Source of the DNA: Actinomycetes bacterium
GTDB lineage: Bacteria; Actinomycetota; Acidimicrobiia; Acidimicrobiales; Palsa-688
DNA length: 24,024 nucleotides
Assembly: GCA_021811865.1 (NCBI GenBank)
Contig: JAKAQB010000054.1
Coordinates: forward strand, 1 to 24,024
Direction of reading: 5' to 3'
Made by a program: the position numbers and the translations under genes. Each line of letters begins with the position of its first letter. Position 1 is the stretch's first letter. The notes under the pieces are model-generated. The model had not been told where the DNA came from. It made no database searches and saw nothing but the letters and a program-made list of their open reading frames with translations. Positions 6,349-14,249 of this stretch are shown here, piece after piece.

Positions 6349-8195
6349 TGGCCGCCTCGTTGCATGGCCGAGACGCTGCCCTGGCGGGCTTGCCGAGGCT
6401 TGGCTTCGATCACTGGGGCACTCGCTTCGTCCTTTTCACCGGCAAGGGCGGGGTGGGCAAGACCACCATCGCCGCGGCGAGCGCCCTGGCGCTCGCACAG
6501 GCGGGACGCCGTGTGCTGTTGGTGAGCACCGACCCGGCGTCGAACCTAGCCGACGTGTTCGCCCAGCCGGTGGGGCCCAAGCCGTCTGCGGTCGAGGCGG
6601 TGGCGGGGCTGTGGGTGGCCGACCTCGACCCTGTCGCCGCCGCGGCCGACTACCGCGAGGCGATGGTCGGCCCCTACCGGGGCGTGCTGCCCGCCTCGGC
6701 GCTCGGCGCGATCGAAGAGCAGCTGTCGGGGGCGTGCACGGTGGAGGTGGCTGCCTTCGGGAAGTTCACCGCGCTGCTCGGCACAGACGGTGCGGGGGTC
6801 CCCGGCGGCGTGGACCACTTGATCTTCGACACCGCGCCGACCGGGCACACGCTTCGCATGCTGGAGCTGCCCCGGGCGTGGGAGGACTTCTTGTCGACCA
6901 ACGACGCCGGGGTGAGCTGTCTCGGCCCACTGTCTGCGCTCGCCGCCCAGCGGGCCCAGTTCGCCGCCGCGCTCGAGGCGCTGCGCGACGCCCGGCGCAG
7001 CACCGTGGCGCTCGTCACGCGGCCCGAGGGGGCGGCGCTCGCCGAGGCGGCACGCTCGGGTGCCGAGCTCAGCGACAGTGGTCTCGCCCACCAGGTGCTG
7101 GTGGTCAACGGCGTCTTTGTCGCCCCTGTCGACGGCGACGCCTTGGCGGCAGCGTTCGCCGGCCGCCAACAGCGCGCCTGGGCAGCCCATGTCGATTCGC
7201 TCGGCCTCCCAGCTGAGCGGTTTGCCGTCGGCCTGGAGGGCGCGGAGCTGATCGGGCTCGACGCCCTGGCAGCCCTTGCCGATGGCGGGTCCGCTGCGCC
7301 GGCGCAGCGACCAGCCACCTGGTCGGTCGCGGCTGGGGCCAGCACCGCCGAGGGGTCCTCGCCGGCTGGCGTCGAGGACCTCGTCGAGGCGCTGGAGACG
7401 TCCGGGCCGTCGTTGGTGTTGGTGATGGGAAAGGGCGGGGTCGGCAAGACCACCGTTGCCGCCGCGCTAGGCGTCGCCCTCGCGGAGTCGGGAGAGCAGG
7501 TGACGCTGTCGACCACCGACCCTGCCGCTCACCTGGCGGCCACGGTCGGTGCCAGTCTGCCCGGGACCCTCCGGGTCGAGCGGATCGACCCGGAGGCCGA
7601 AGTGGCGCGTTATGCAGCTGAGGTCCTCGCCGACGTGGCGGGGCTCGACGCCGAGGCGCGCCAGGTCCTCGAAGAGGATCTGCGTTCGCCGTGCACCGAG
7701 GAGATCGCCGTGTTCCGGGCCTTCGCCCGCACCGCGGCGGGCGCCAAGGACCGCTACGTCGTGGTGGACACCGCCCCGACCGGGCACACCTTGTTGCTCC
7801 TCGACGCCACCTTGAGCTACCACAGGCAGCTGGCCCGCTCGGCCGGGGCGGTGCCCGAGGACGTCGCGGCGTTGCTGCCCGCGCTACGCGACCCCGAGCG
7901 CACCAAGGTGGTCGTGGTCACCGTCGCCGAGACCACCCCGGTCGCAGAAGCCGCCCGCCTCGTCGAAGACCTGGCCCGGGCCGGGATCACCCCTTACGGC
8001 TGGGTGGTGAACAACACCCTGGACCCCTCTGCCACCACCGACGCGCTGCTCGGCGCCCGCGCCGGCCTGCAGCGCCCTCAGTTGGAGCGGGTGCGCCGCC
8101 TCGCCGAGCGGGTCTGGAAGCTTCCCTGGCAGCTCGAACCACCCGTCGGCGCCGAGCGGCTCGCCGCCCTCGCCGGTGCTGGGAGGGCCCGGTGA
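6348..8195 (+). CDS. arsA: ArsA, arsenite-transporting ATPase
   Basis: A 615-residue two-domain soluble ATPase that couples ATP hydrolysis to As(III) efflux through ArsB. Each half has a deviant Walker A loop GKGGVGKT (residues 32-39 and 361-368) and a signal motif DTAPTGHT (161-168 and 474-481). The three As(III)-binding cysteines of E. coli ArsA (C113, C172, C422) have counterparts at C130 (SGACTVEV), C191 (AGVSCLGP) and C449 (RSPCTEEI), so allosteric activation by arsenite should be kept. An Ala/Ser-rich linker of about 30 residues joins the halves. The start is ATG 6348, overlapping the arsD stop. The stop overlaps the next gene as GTGA. Confidence 0.97.
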   Translation: MAASLHGRDAALAGLPRLGFDHWGTRFVLFTGKGGVGKTTIAAASALALAQAGRRVLLVSTDPASNLADVFAQPVGPKPSAVEAVAGLWVADLDPVAAAADYREAMVGPYRGVLPASALGAIEEQLSGACTVEVAAFGKFTALLGTDGAGVPGGVDHLIFDTAPTGHTLRMLELPRAWEDFLSTNDAGVSCLGPLSALAAQRAQFAAALEALRDARRSTVALVTRPEGAALAEAARSGAELSDSGLAHQVLVVNGVFVAPVDGDALAAAFAGRQQRAWAAHVDSLGLPAERFAVGLEGAELIGLDALAALADGGSAAPAQRPATWSVAAGASTAEGSSPAGVEDLVEALETSGPSLVLVMGKGGVGKTTVAAALGVALAESGEQVTLSTTDPAAHLAATVGASLPGTLRVERIDPEAEVARYAAEVLADVAGLDAEARQVLEEDLRSPCTEEIAVFRAFARTAAGAKDRYVVVDTAPTGHTLLLLDATLSYHRQLARSAGAVPEDVAALLPALRDPERTKVVVVTVAETTPVAEAARLVEDLARAGITPYGWVVNNTLDPSATTDALLGARAGLQRPQLERVRRLAERVWKLPWQLEPPVGAERLAALAGAGRAR

Positions 8196-8683
8196 GCGAG
8201 CCGGGCCCGGCGTGGCCCTGCGTGACGGTGGGCGAGTTGATGCTGGCACCCCCGGCGCCGCTTCGCCCCGACGCAGCGCTTCGAAGCGCCGTGCAGGCGC
8301 TCGCCGACGCCGACCTGGTGGCGCGCCCGGTCACCGACGAGACCGGGCGCCTGGTCGGGATCTTGGACGAAGAGGACCTGCTGGTCTTGGCCGAGGACCC
8401 CCACCTGGTCGAACAGGAAGCCGAGCTGTCCCGGTTCTGGCCGCTCGGCGGCGGCCGGCGCGCCCGAGAGCATCTCCGGCTCATCCACGCCAGACAGGTC
8501 TCCGAGGTGATGCGCCACCACCCGCCCGTCATCCACCCCTCGGCGCGCTGCGAGCACGCGGCGGAGGTGATGGCCGACCACCACCTGAGCGTGCTCGCCG
8601 CGGTCGACGACGACGGCCGTCTCGTCGGCGTGCTCACCCGCCGAGCGCTGCTCCAAGCGTGGTGGGCGGGGCGGCTGTGCTGA
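8192..8683 (+). CDS. Two-CBS-domain protein between arsA and arsB
   Basis: A 163-residue cytoplasmic protein made of two CBS domains (about residues 11-70 and 101-156, each with the pattern ...PVxDexGRLVGILd/t...). A charged linker (EDPHLVEQEAELSRFWPLGGGRRAREH) separates them. Paired CBS domains bind adenosine nucleotides and act as energy or ionic sensors. No catalytic domain is attached. GTG 8192 overlaps the arsA stop (GTGA) and follows GGGAGGG. The stop lies inside the start of arsB. This tight coupling between pump ATPase and permease suggests it regulates the ArsAB pump, for example by sensing AMP/ATP (inferred). It is not part of the classical arsRDABC set. Confidence 0.88.
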   Translation: MSEPGPAWPCVTVGELMLAPPAPLRPDAALRSAVQALADADLVARPVTDETGRLVGILDEEDLLVLAEDPHLVEQEAELSRFWPLGGGRRAREHLRLIHARQVSEVMRHHPPVIHPSARCEHAAEVMADHHLSVLAAVDDDGRLVGVLTRRALLQAWWAGRLC

Positions 8684-9993
8684 ACCTGGACGGGGCCGGG
8701 CTCACCATCGCGGCGGTGGCGATCTTCGTCGCCACGCTGACCCTGGTCATCGCCCAGCCCAAGGGGCTCTCGATCGGCTGGTCGGCGACCGGCGGCGCCT
8801 TGGTGGCCCTGGCGCTCGGGGTGGTGCACCTGGCGAACGTGGCCACGGTGTGGGGGATCGTGTGGAACGCCACGGCGACCTTCGTGGCGGTCATTGTCAT
8901 CTCCTTGGTGCTGGACCGGGTCGGGTTCTTCGAGTGGGCCGCGCTGCACATGCTGCGCGCGGCCCGGGGCAGCACGCTGCGAGCCTTTTTCTACTTGCTC
9001 GTGCTCGGCGCCGCGGTCGCCGCCCTGTTCGCCAACGACGGCGCCGCGTTGATCCTCACCCCGATCGTCTACGAGCAGATGCGCGCCCTCGGCTTCGAGC
9101 GCCGCCAGGCGCTGCCGTTCGTCATGGCCGCCGGGTTCATCGCCGACACCACCAGCCTCCCGCTCGTGGTCTCGAACCTGGTCAACATCGTGAGCGCGAA
9201 CTTCTTCCACGTCGGCTTCGTCACCTACGCGACGACCATGGCCCCCGTCGACCTGGTCTCCTTCGCCGCCAGCACCGGGGTGCTCTACGCCTTCTACCGC
9301 CGGTCGCTGCCTGCCCGCTACGACCCCGAGGCGCTCCCCGTGCCGGAGAAGGCCATCCGCGACACCAGGCTGTTCCGGGCCGGCTGGGCCGTGCTCGGGG
9401 TGCTGCTCGGCGGCTACCTCCTCTCCGAGCCGCTGCACTTCCCGGTCTCGGTCCCCGCGGCGGCCGCCGCGGCCGCCTTCCTTCTCCTCGCGGCCCGCTC
9501 GGAGGCGCTGTCTTCTGCCAAGGTGCTGCGAGAAGCCCCCTGGAAGATCGTGGTGTTCTCGGTCGGCATGTACCTGGTGGTCTTCGGGCTGCGAAATGCC
9601 GGGCTCACCGCCTACCTCTCCGACGCACTGCGAGGCGCCGCCCACGCCGGGGTGGTGCCGGCCGCGCTCGCCAGCGGCTTCGGCGCCGCAGGGCTGTCCG
9701 CGGTGATGAACAACATGCCGACCGTGCTCATCGGAGCGCTGTCGATCCACGGGGCGCACCTCGCCGGCCTGACCCACACGGCCTCGGTCTACGGCAACGT
9801 CGTCGGATCGGACCTCGGCCCCAAGTTCACCCCGATCGGTTCGCTCGCCACCTTGTTGTGGCTGCACGTGCTCGAGACCAAGGGCATCAAGATCAGCTGG
9901 GGCCAGTACTTCCGCCAGGGCATCGTCCTCACCGTCCCCGTCCTTGCGATCACCCTGCTGGCCCTGGCCGGCTGGGTCGCCCTCGTCCACTAA
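8677..9993 (+). CDS. arsB: ArsB, arsenite efflux permease
   Basis: A 438-residue integral membrane carrier of the ArsB/NhaD (ion transporter) superfamily, with about 12 hydrophobic segments. It extrudes As(OH)3 or Sb(OH)3, alone or energised by ArsA. The hallmark NDGAALILTPI is at residues 120-130. FIADTTSLPLVVSNLVNI and GSDLGPKFTPIGSLATLLWL are the conserved re-entrant and ion-path segments. The length matches E. coli ArsB (429). GTG 8677 is preceded by GGGCGGGG and overlaps the CBS gene by 7 bp. GTG 8659 and 8662 are alternatives. Only a 48-bp gap separates it from the next gene. Confidence 0.96.
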   Translation: MLNLDGAGLTIAAVAIFVATLTLVIAQPKGLSIGWSATGGALVALALGVVHLANVATVWGIVWNATATFVAVIVISLVLDRVGFFEWAALHMLRAARGSTLRAFFYLLVLGAAVAALFANDGAALILTPIVYEQMRALGFERRQALPFVMAAGFIADTTSLPLVVSNLVNIVSANFFHVGFVTYATTMAPVDLVSFAASTGVLYAFYRRSLPARYDPEALPVPEKAIRDTRLFRAGWAVLGVLLGGYLLSEPLHFPVSVPAAAAAAAFLLLAARSEALSSAKVLREAPWKIVVFSVGMYLVVFGLRNAGLTAYLSDALRGAAHAGVVPAALASGFGAAGLSAVMNNMPTVLIGALSIHGAHLAGLTHTASVYGNVVGSDLGPKFTPIGSLATLLWLHVLETKGIKISWGQYFRQGIVLTVPVLAITLLALAGWVALVH

Positions 9994-10041
9994 CAGACGC
10001 CACTGCCAACACACGTAGACACGTAGAAGGAGATTCAACCG

Positions 10042-10299
10042 ATGAACTGTTTGGACTGCGCCCGAGACCGCCACCTCCTCGTGCCTGCGGTCGCCACCTG
10101 CATCGACTGCGGGGCCGGCGCCTGCACGGAACACCTCGTGATACGCCAGCACCGCCTCACCCGGGTCGAGCCGCTCATCCGCCATGTCCCGGTCGAGCCC
10201 GTAGCGCGGCGGGTGCGCTGCGGCACCTGCGACGCCGCCAGGAAGGCCGCCCATGCGCCCACGGGGAGCCGGGCCCGAGCCGAGCGGCGGTCGGCATGA
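10042..10299 (+). CDS. Small Cys-rich zinc-binding-type protein (DUF2180-like)
   Basis: An 85-residue protein with a cysteine pattern typical of a treble-clef or B-box-like metal site: C3-x2-C6, C20-x2-C23, C28, H31, then C60-x2-C63. The opening MNCLDCARD and the spacing resemble DUF2180 proteins, and I make that assignment from memory of the family. The eight Cys/His residues could bind zinc or As(III). A very good ribosome site (AAGGAG) precedes ATG 10042. The stop overlaps the next start as ATGA. The operon position suggests a redox or metal-handling accessory for the following flavoprotein. Its function is unknown. Confidence 0.75.
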   Translation: MNCLDCARDRHLLVPAVATCIDCGAGACTEHLVIRQHRLTRVEPLIRHVPVEPVARRVRCGTCDAARKAAHAPTGSRARAERRSA

Positions 10300-11729
10300 C
10301 CCGCCTGCTTTGCATCGGAGGAAGCGACGGCGGCATCTCCGCCGCGCTGAGCGCCCGGGAGCTCGACGCCAGCGCCGAGGTCACCGTCATGCTCACGGAT
10401 GCCTACCCGAACTTCAGCATCTGCGGCATCCCCTACTACGTCTCTGGTGACGTCGCCGACTGGCACGACCTCGCCCACCGCAGCCGGGCCGACCTCGAAT
10501 CGCTCGGCATCGGCCTCCTCACCGACACCACCGCCCGACGCATCGACGTCGACGCGCACGAGGTCACCGCCACCGACGTCTCCGGGCGCGAGCAGACCGT
10601 CGGCTACGACCGCCTCGTCGTCGCCACCGGCGCCGTGCCGGCCCGACCCCCCATCGCCGGCCTGGAGCGGCTCGGGCCGACCGACGGCGTCCACCTGCTG
10701 CACACCATGGGCGACACCCACGCCGTCATGGCGACGCTCACCGCCCGCCAGCCCCAGCGCGCCGTCATCGTCGGCGCCGGCTACATCGGCTTGGAGATGG
10801 CCGAAGGGCTCTCGGCCCGAGGGATCGCCGTCACCGTCCTCGAAGCCCTCCCCCACGTGCTGCCCACCTTGGACGGCCCCCTCGGCGACCTCGTCGCCGG
10901 CGAGCTCGCCGCCCACGACGTCGAGGTTCACACCGCCACCACCGTCACCGCCATTGCCGCCGATGGCCGCGGGCTCACCGTCCACGCCGCGCCCACCGGC
11001 GGCGACCTGAACGCCGCGCCCCTCGAGCTGCACACCGAGATCGTTCTCGTCGTCACCGGTGTCACCCCCGACACCGCCCTCGCCCGGGCGGCCGGGTTCC
11101 CGGTCACCCAGAAGGGCGCCATCCGAATCAACCGGCACATGGCGACGGGTCTCCCCGACGTCTTCGCAGCGGGCGACTGCGTCCTCACCCACCACGTGCT
11201 CCTCGGCGAGACCTACCTCCCCCTCGGCACCACCGCCCACAAGCAGGGTCGCATCGCCGGCGAGAACGCCCTCGGCGGCGAGCGCCGCTTCGAAGGCAGC
11301 CTCGGCACCCAGGTCGTCAAGGTCTTCGACCTCGTCGCGGCGCGCACGGGCATCCGCGACCACGAAGCTGTCCCCGCCGGCTACGAGCCGCGCACCGTCG
11401 CCGCGGCCGCCGACGACCACAAGGCCTACTACCCCGGAGCCACCACCGTGTACGTCCGCACCACCGGCGACCTCACGACGGGCCGCCTCCTCGGCGTGCA
11501 GATGGTCGGGACCATCGAAAGCGCCGTCCACAAGCGCATCGACACCGCCGCGACCGCCATCTACGCCCGCCTCGGCATCGACCAGGTGAGCGACCTCGAC
11601 CTCTCCTACACCCCGCCGCTCGGCAGCCCCTGGGACGTCCTCCAGGTCGCCGCTCAACGCTGGACTGCTGTCGCCACCCCGGCGGGTGGTGACCACCACG
11701 GCTCAGCCGCGAGGTCGCGCCAGGGGTGA
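10296..11729 (+). CDS. FAD-dependent NAD(P)-disulfide oxidoreductase (CoA-disulfide reductase/NADH oxidase type)
   Basis: A 477-residue flavoprotein of the single-cysteine disulfide reductase group (CoA-disulfide reductase, NADH oxidase, polysulfide reductase). The FAD Rossmann segment is LLCIGGSDGGISAA (4-17), the redox cysteine C43 is in FSICGIPYY, the NAD(P) motif VIVGAGYIGLEMAEG is at about 157-171, and VFAAGDC is the second FAD motif. The C-terminal dimerisation domain ends with LSYTPPLGSPWD, as in CoA-disulfide reductases. ATG 10296 overlaps the DUF2180 stop. In an ars operon it may keep low-molecular-weight thiols or persulfides reduced, or reduce an arsenic species (inferred). A degenerate second copy of its 3' end lies at 21454-21580. 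Confidence 0.9.
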   Translation: MTRLLCIGGSDGGISAALSARELDASAEVTVMLTDAYPNFSICGIPYYVSGDVADWHDLAHRSRADLESLGIGLLTDTTARRIDVDAHEVTATDVSGREQTVGYDRLVVATGAVPARPPIAGLERLGPTDGVHLLHTMGDTHAVMATLTARQPQRAVIVGAGYIGLEMAEGLSARGIAVTVLEALPHVLPTLDGPLGDLVAGELAAHDVEVHTATTVTAIAADGRGLTVHAAPTGGDLNAAPLELHTEIVLVVTGVTPDTALARAAGFPVTQKGAIRINRHMATGLPDVFAAGDCVLTHHVLLGETYLPLGTTAHKQGRIAGENALGGERRFEGSLGTQVVKVFDLVAARTGIRDHEAVPAGYEPRTVAAAADDHKAYYPGATTVYVRTTGDLTTGRLLGVQMVGTIESAVHKRIDTAATAIYARLGIDQVSDLDLSYTPPLGSPWDVLQVAAQRWTAVATPAGGDHHGSAARSRQG

Positions 11730-11741
11730 CACGATGGGAAC

Positions 11742-12689
11742 ATGCCCGACGTCGCTCGCTACCGCGGGGCGCTGCTCGGCGTCCTCGTCGGCGACGTGCT
11801 CGGCGTGCCGTTCGAAGGCCACCGCGGCGTGGTGCCCGCCACCGAGCTCGCCCTCGTCCTCGCCGACGACGCGACTTCCACCCTGCGCTACAGCGATGAC
11901 ACGGCGATGACGATGGCGCTCGCCGAGTCGCTGCTGCGAGCCGGCGGCGTCGACGAGGACGATCTCGCCCGGGCCTTCGTCCGTCACTGGGCGTCGGGAC
12001 CCCAGCGCGGCTACAGCACGAGCACCCCCAGGCTGCTCGCCGCCTTGCACGCCGGCACCCCGTGGTCCGACGCAGCGGCCGCCCGGCCCGGCGTCCCTGC
12101 CCGGGCGAGCAACGGGGCGGCCATGCGCGTCACGTCGGCCGCCCTCTACGCCGCGGGGAACGTCGAGGCGGCCGCCGAGATCGCCCGCCGCAGCGCCCGG
12201 GTGACCCACCCGCATCCGGCCGCCCACGCGGGCGCGTGCGTGCACGCCGCGGCAGTCGCCGAGGCGCTGTCGCACCCCGCCGGGGTGCCGCTGGACGCCC
12301 ACCGCTTTGTCGCCACGGCCGGCGCGGTGTCGGACGACCCTGCCCTCAGCGCTGGGCTCCAGGCGGCAGTCGAGCTGTCCTCGCACCCCGACGCCCACGA
12401 GATCGCCGGCCGCATCGGCACCTCGATCCTCGCCAGCGAGTCCGTGCCGGCCGCCATCTGCGCGTTCTTGAGCCATCCCGGCTCGTTCACCGTCGCGGTC
12501 ACCCTGGCTGTGAGCCTCGGCGGTGACACCGACACCATCGCGGCGATGACCGGTGCTCTCGCCGGCGCGCTGCTCGGAGAGCCCGCCATCCCGAGGCGCT
12601 GGGTCGATCGGGCCGAAGCCGCCCCGCAGGTGCGGCTCCTCGCCGACGGGCTCTTCGCCCGGGGACAGCCCACGGAGCGCCAGCGGTGA
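11742..12689 (+). CDS. ADP-ribosylglycohydrolase family protein
   Basis: A 315-residue member of the all-helical ADP-ribosylglycohydrolase (DraG/ARH) family, which removes ADP-ribose from proteins or related substrates using two Mg ions. Metal-ligand motifs are YSDDTAMTMAL (SDDT at 51-54) and GGDTDTIAAMTGALAGALLG (GGDTDT near 260-265). The N-terminal GALLGVLVGDVLGVPFE is also diagnostic. The length is normal and no damage is seen. It starts 12 bases after the flavoprotein stop with only a weak ribosome site (GATGGGA), so it is probably the last gene of the ars operon. Its role in arsenic handling is not established. Repair of ADP-ribosylated protein or nucleotide salvage are possibilities. 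Confidence 0.9.
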   Translation: MPDVARYRGALLGVLVGDVLGVPFEGHRGVVPATELALVLADDATSTLRYSDDTAMTMALAESLLRAGGVDEDDLARAFVRHWASGPQRGYSTSTPRLLAALHAGTPWSDAAAARPGVPARASNGAAMRVTSAALYAAGNVEAAAEIARRSARVTHPHPAAHAGACVHAAAVAEALSHPAGVPLDAHRFVATAGAVSDDPALSAGLQAAVELSSHPDAHEIAGRIGTSILASESVPAAICAFLSHPGSFTVAVTLAVSLGGDTDTIAAMTGALAGALLGEPAIPRRWVDRAEAAPQVRLLADGLFARGQPTERQR

Positions 12690-12707
12690 CCGTCGGCTGC
12701 ACACGAC

Positions 12708-12959
12708 CGAGCTTCCGGCGCCAACGTGCTCGCCCGCGCTGCAGGGGCGTGAGCCCCTGGCCCGCTACGACGGCTACGGCGCGTGCCCGTTCACCACTGC
12801 CCGGGGCAGGATGCTCCTCGCCGAGCCCGACTACAGCCTCACCCCGCACCCGACGCTGGCTTTCATCGACACCCAACGCGACGCCACCACGTGTGGCTCC
12901 TCGAGCGCCACGAGCTTCCCGCCTTCTCCTGGCGTGTCATGGGCTCCGGTCTCGGCTGA
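12708..12959 (+). pseudogene. C-terminal remnant of a sulfide:quinone oxidoreductase-type flavoprotein
   Basis: Three reading frames together spell the C-terminus of an SQR-type FAD oxidoreductase. GANVLA is at 12717-12734. After a 1-base shift, 12736-12890 encodes LQGREPLARYDGYGACPF, a middle stretch and then LLAEPDYSLTPHPTLAFIDT. After a second shift, 12891-12959 encodes VWLLERHELPAFSWRVMGSGLG-stop. The matched family signatures are YDGYxxCP, LLAEFDY, FIDTxKER and WLLKRYGLP. About 80 of roughly 400 residues remain, and the N-terminal FAD and catalytic regions are gone. It lies directly behind the ADP-ribosylglycohydrolase gene, so the island once probably carried sulfide oxidation as well. 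Confidence 0.75.
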
Positions 12960-13158
12960 GCGCGCTGCTGGTCTCTCCCGCCTGCTCCTCGAGCGTCCCG
13001 GCGAGGCGGCGGAGGAAGGCGCGTCGTGTCGCCCGTCCCCGCTCCTCGAGCACGGAAATCGCCGGCCACACCGCGACGCCGTGGAAGCCGAAGGTGCCCT
13101 CGGCGTGCAGCTCGGCCCGTTCAGGGTCGACGGGCTCGGATGATCGCCGAGCCGGCAT
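12937..13158 (-). CDS. Small hypothetical reading frame overlapping the arsM 3' end
   Basis: A 73-codon frame from ATG 13158, overlapping arsM by 38 bases. Third codon positions are strongly G/C-rich, as expected for real coding DNA here, and the middle part (GTFGFHGVAVWPAISVL, then an amphipathic Arg-rich helix) looks protein-like. I recognise no family. No ribosome site is visible, so it would depend on coupling to arsM or may be a fragment of a decayed gene. It also overlaps the tail of the SQR remnant on the other strand. Confidence 0.3.
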   Translation of the reverse strand: MPARRSSEPVDPERAELHAEGTFGFHGVAVWPAISVLEERGRATRRAFLRRLAGTLEEQAGETSSALSRDRSP

Positions 13159-13855
13159 GCGGGTGGACGCGGTGGGTCTCGACGATCTCGACGTCGACGA
13201 ACCCAGCGTCGTGGAGGAAGGTCGAGTACTCCTCGCGGGTCAGCGCCCCGGCAATGCAGCCGGTCCAGCTTGCCATGTCCTGTTTGGTGGCCTCGTCCAT
13301 GTCGGGGTCGGCGATGACGTCACTGACGGCGAACCGGCCGTCCGGGCGCAGGACGCGTGCCGCCTCGCCGATGACGGACGCCTTGTCGGTGGACAGGTTG
13401 ATGACGCAGTTCGAGATGACGACGTCGACCGACGCGTCGGGGAGGGGGATGTCCTCGATCTGGCCCTTGAGGAACTCCACGTTCGACACCCCGGCATCAG
13501 CTGCGTTCCGGCGGGCAAGCCCGAGCATCTCGTCGGTCATGTCGAGCCCGTAGGCCTTGCCGTCGGGGCCGACTCGGCGAGCGGAGAGGATCACGTCGAT
13601 CCCTCCTCCAGAGCCGAGGTCGAGCACCATCTCGCCGGGGTGCAGCTCGGCCACCGCCGTCGGGTTGCCACACCCGAGGGAGGCGGATGCTGCGGCATCG
13701 GGAACGTCGCTCAGCTCCTCGGTGCCATAAAGCGAGGAGCCGAAGGTGGAGGCCTCCTGTCCGTCCCGAGCGCAACAGGACGACCCCCGGCTTGCCGTGA
13801 CCGCCAACTCGCCATAGCGACGGCGGACGGACTCTCTGGTCTGGTCCTCGTTCAC
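13121..13855 (-). CDS. arsM: ArsM, arsenite S-adenosylmethionine methyltransferase
   Basis: A 244-residue cytosolic enzyme that methylates As(III) to mono-, di- and trimethyl species with SAM. SAM motif I is [12 protein letters not shown] (about 77-88). Motif [10 protein letters not shown] follows at 102-111. The As(III)-binding cysteines are present: C62 (LGCGNP), C150 (ISNCVINL) and C200 (WTGCIAGAL), with the N-terminal pair C27-C28 (SSCC) found in many ArsM. GTG 13855 is chosen because GGAGG lies 11 bases upstream. The in-frame ATG at 13900 lies within the operator and against the -10 box and is therefore less likely. It is transcribed alone from its own ArsR-type promoter. Confidence 0.94.
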   Translation of the reverse strand: MNEDQTRESVRRRYGELAVTASRGSSCCARDGQEASTFGSSLYGTEELSDVPDAAASASLGCGNPTAVAELHPGEMVLDLGSGGGIDVILSARRVGPDGKAYGLDMTDEMLGLARRNAADAGVSNVEFLKGQIEDIPLPDASVDVVISNCVINLSTDKASVIGEAARVLRPDGRFAVSDVIADPDMDEATKQDMASWTGCIAGALTREEYSTFLHDAGFVDVEIVETHRVHPHAGSAIIRARRP

Positions 13856-13887
13856 GTTCGTGGGTGCCTCCGTTGGGACCAACCTCA

Positions 13888-13930
13888 CATCGACTGTCAT
13901 CAATATATAGCGAGGCCAGGACTCTGACAA
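13888..13930 (-). promoter_or_regulatory. arsM promoter with ArsR-type operator
   Basis: On the minus strand: -35 TTGTCA (13930-13925), 17-base spacer, -10 TATATT (13907-13902). The -10 is the start of TATATTGA-N5-GTCGATG (13907-13888), identical in plan and spacing to the arsD promoter element at 5891-5910. The transcript would begin near 13896, leaving a leader of about 40 bases with GGAGG at 13871-13867 before GTG 13855. Control by ArsR is inferred from the shared element. Confidence 0.72.
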
Positions 13931-14003
13931 GGCATCTTGGCGATCTTGCGGAGTGCCGGCCATCGAGAAACTGCGGAGGGTCAGACAGCTCGCGACGTCG
14001 CAG

Positions 14004-14249
14004 TCACCGCTCTGCGTCTCGGGACCCGCTCGGTCTGTCCCGAGATACCCGTCGCGCCACCTCGAGCGCCTGGTCCGCTCCGAGATCTGCCCGCGCCGCC
14101 ATCCAGCAGGCCAGCGGCGCCGCGGCACGCTCGGACGCGTGAGCTGCCTCTGCCGCCACAGCGAGGATCAACTCCACCTCGTTCTCGGGCAGAGCCGGAA
14201 CGCCGAGGGCGGCCGCAAATGCTTGGATCCAATCGTCCCGATCCATCAT
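14004..14249 (-). CDS. DUF6457 small helical protein, end of molybdoenzyme operon
   Basis: An 81-residue helical protein opening MMDRDDWIQAFAAALGV and including LILAVAAEAAHASERAAAPLACWMA. This pattern matches DUF6457, small actinobacterial proteins often found with molybdenum-cofactor genes (from memory). The exact role is unknown. ATG 14249 overlaps the stop of the TorD-like gene as ATGA, so it is the last gene of the operon. The C-terminal Arg/Asp-rich tail lies over a 9-bp inverted repeat that may end transcription. Confidence 0.7.
   Translation of the reverse strand: MMDRDDWIQAFAAALGVPALPENEVELILAVAAEAAHASERAAAPLACWMAARADLGADQALEVARRVSRDRPSGSRDAER
14017..14045 (-). terminator. Candidate terminator hairpin at the end of the molybdoenzyme operon
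   Basis: TCTCGGGAC (14017-14025) and GTCCCGAGA (14037-14045) form a perfect 9-bp stem with an 11-base loop. It lies inside the last codons of the DUF6457 gene and about 90 bases before the arsM promoter. No T-run follows, so termination is only a suggestion. Confidence 0.35.

Noticed and set aside
7987..10254. 755-codon minus-strand frame across arsA, the CBS gene and arsB
   Set aside because: It is antisense to three well-supported overlapping genes and has His/Arg/Gly-rich composition with no domain.
13856..13900. Longer arsM starting at ATG 13900
   Set aside because: This ATG lies four bases or fewer from the -10 box and inside the operator, so it would be at or before the transcript start. 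GTG 13855 has GGAGG upstream and matches the usual ArsM N-terminus.
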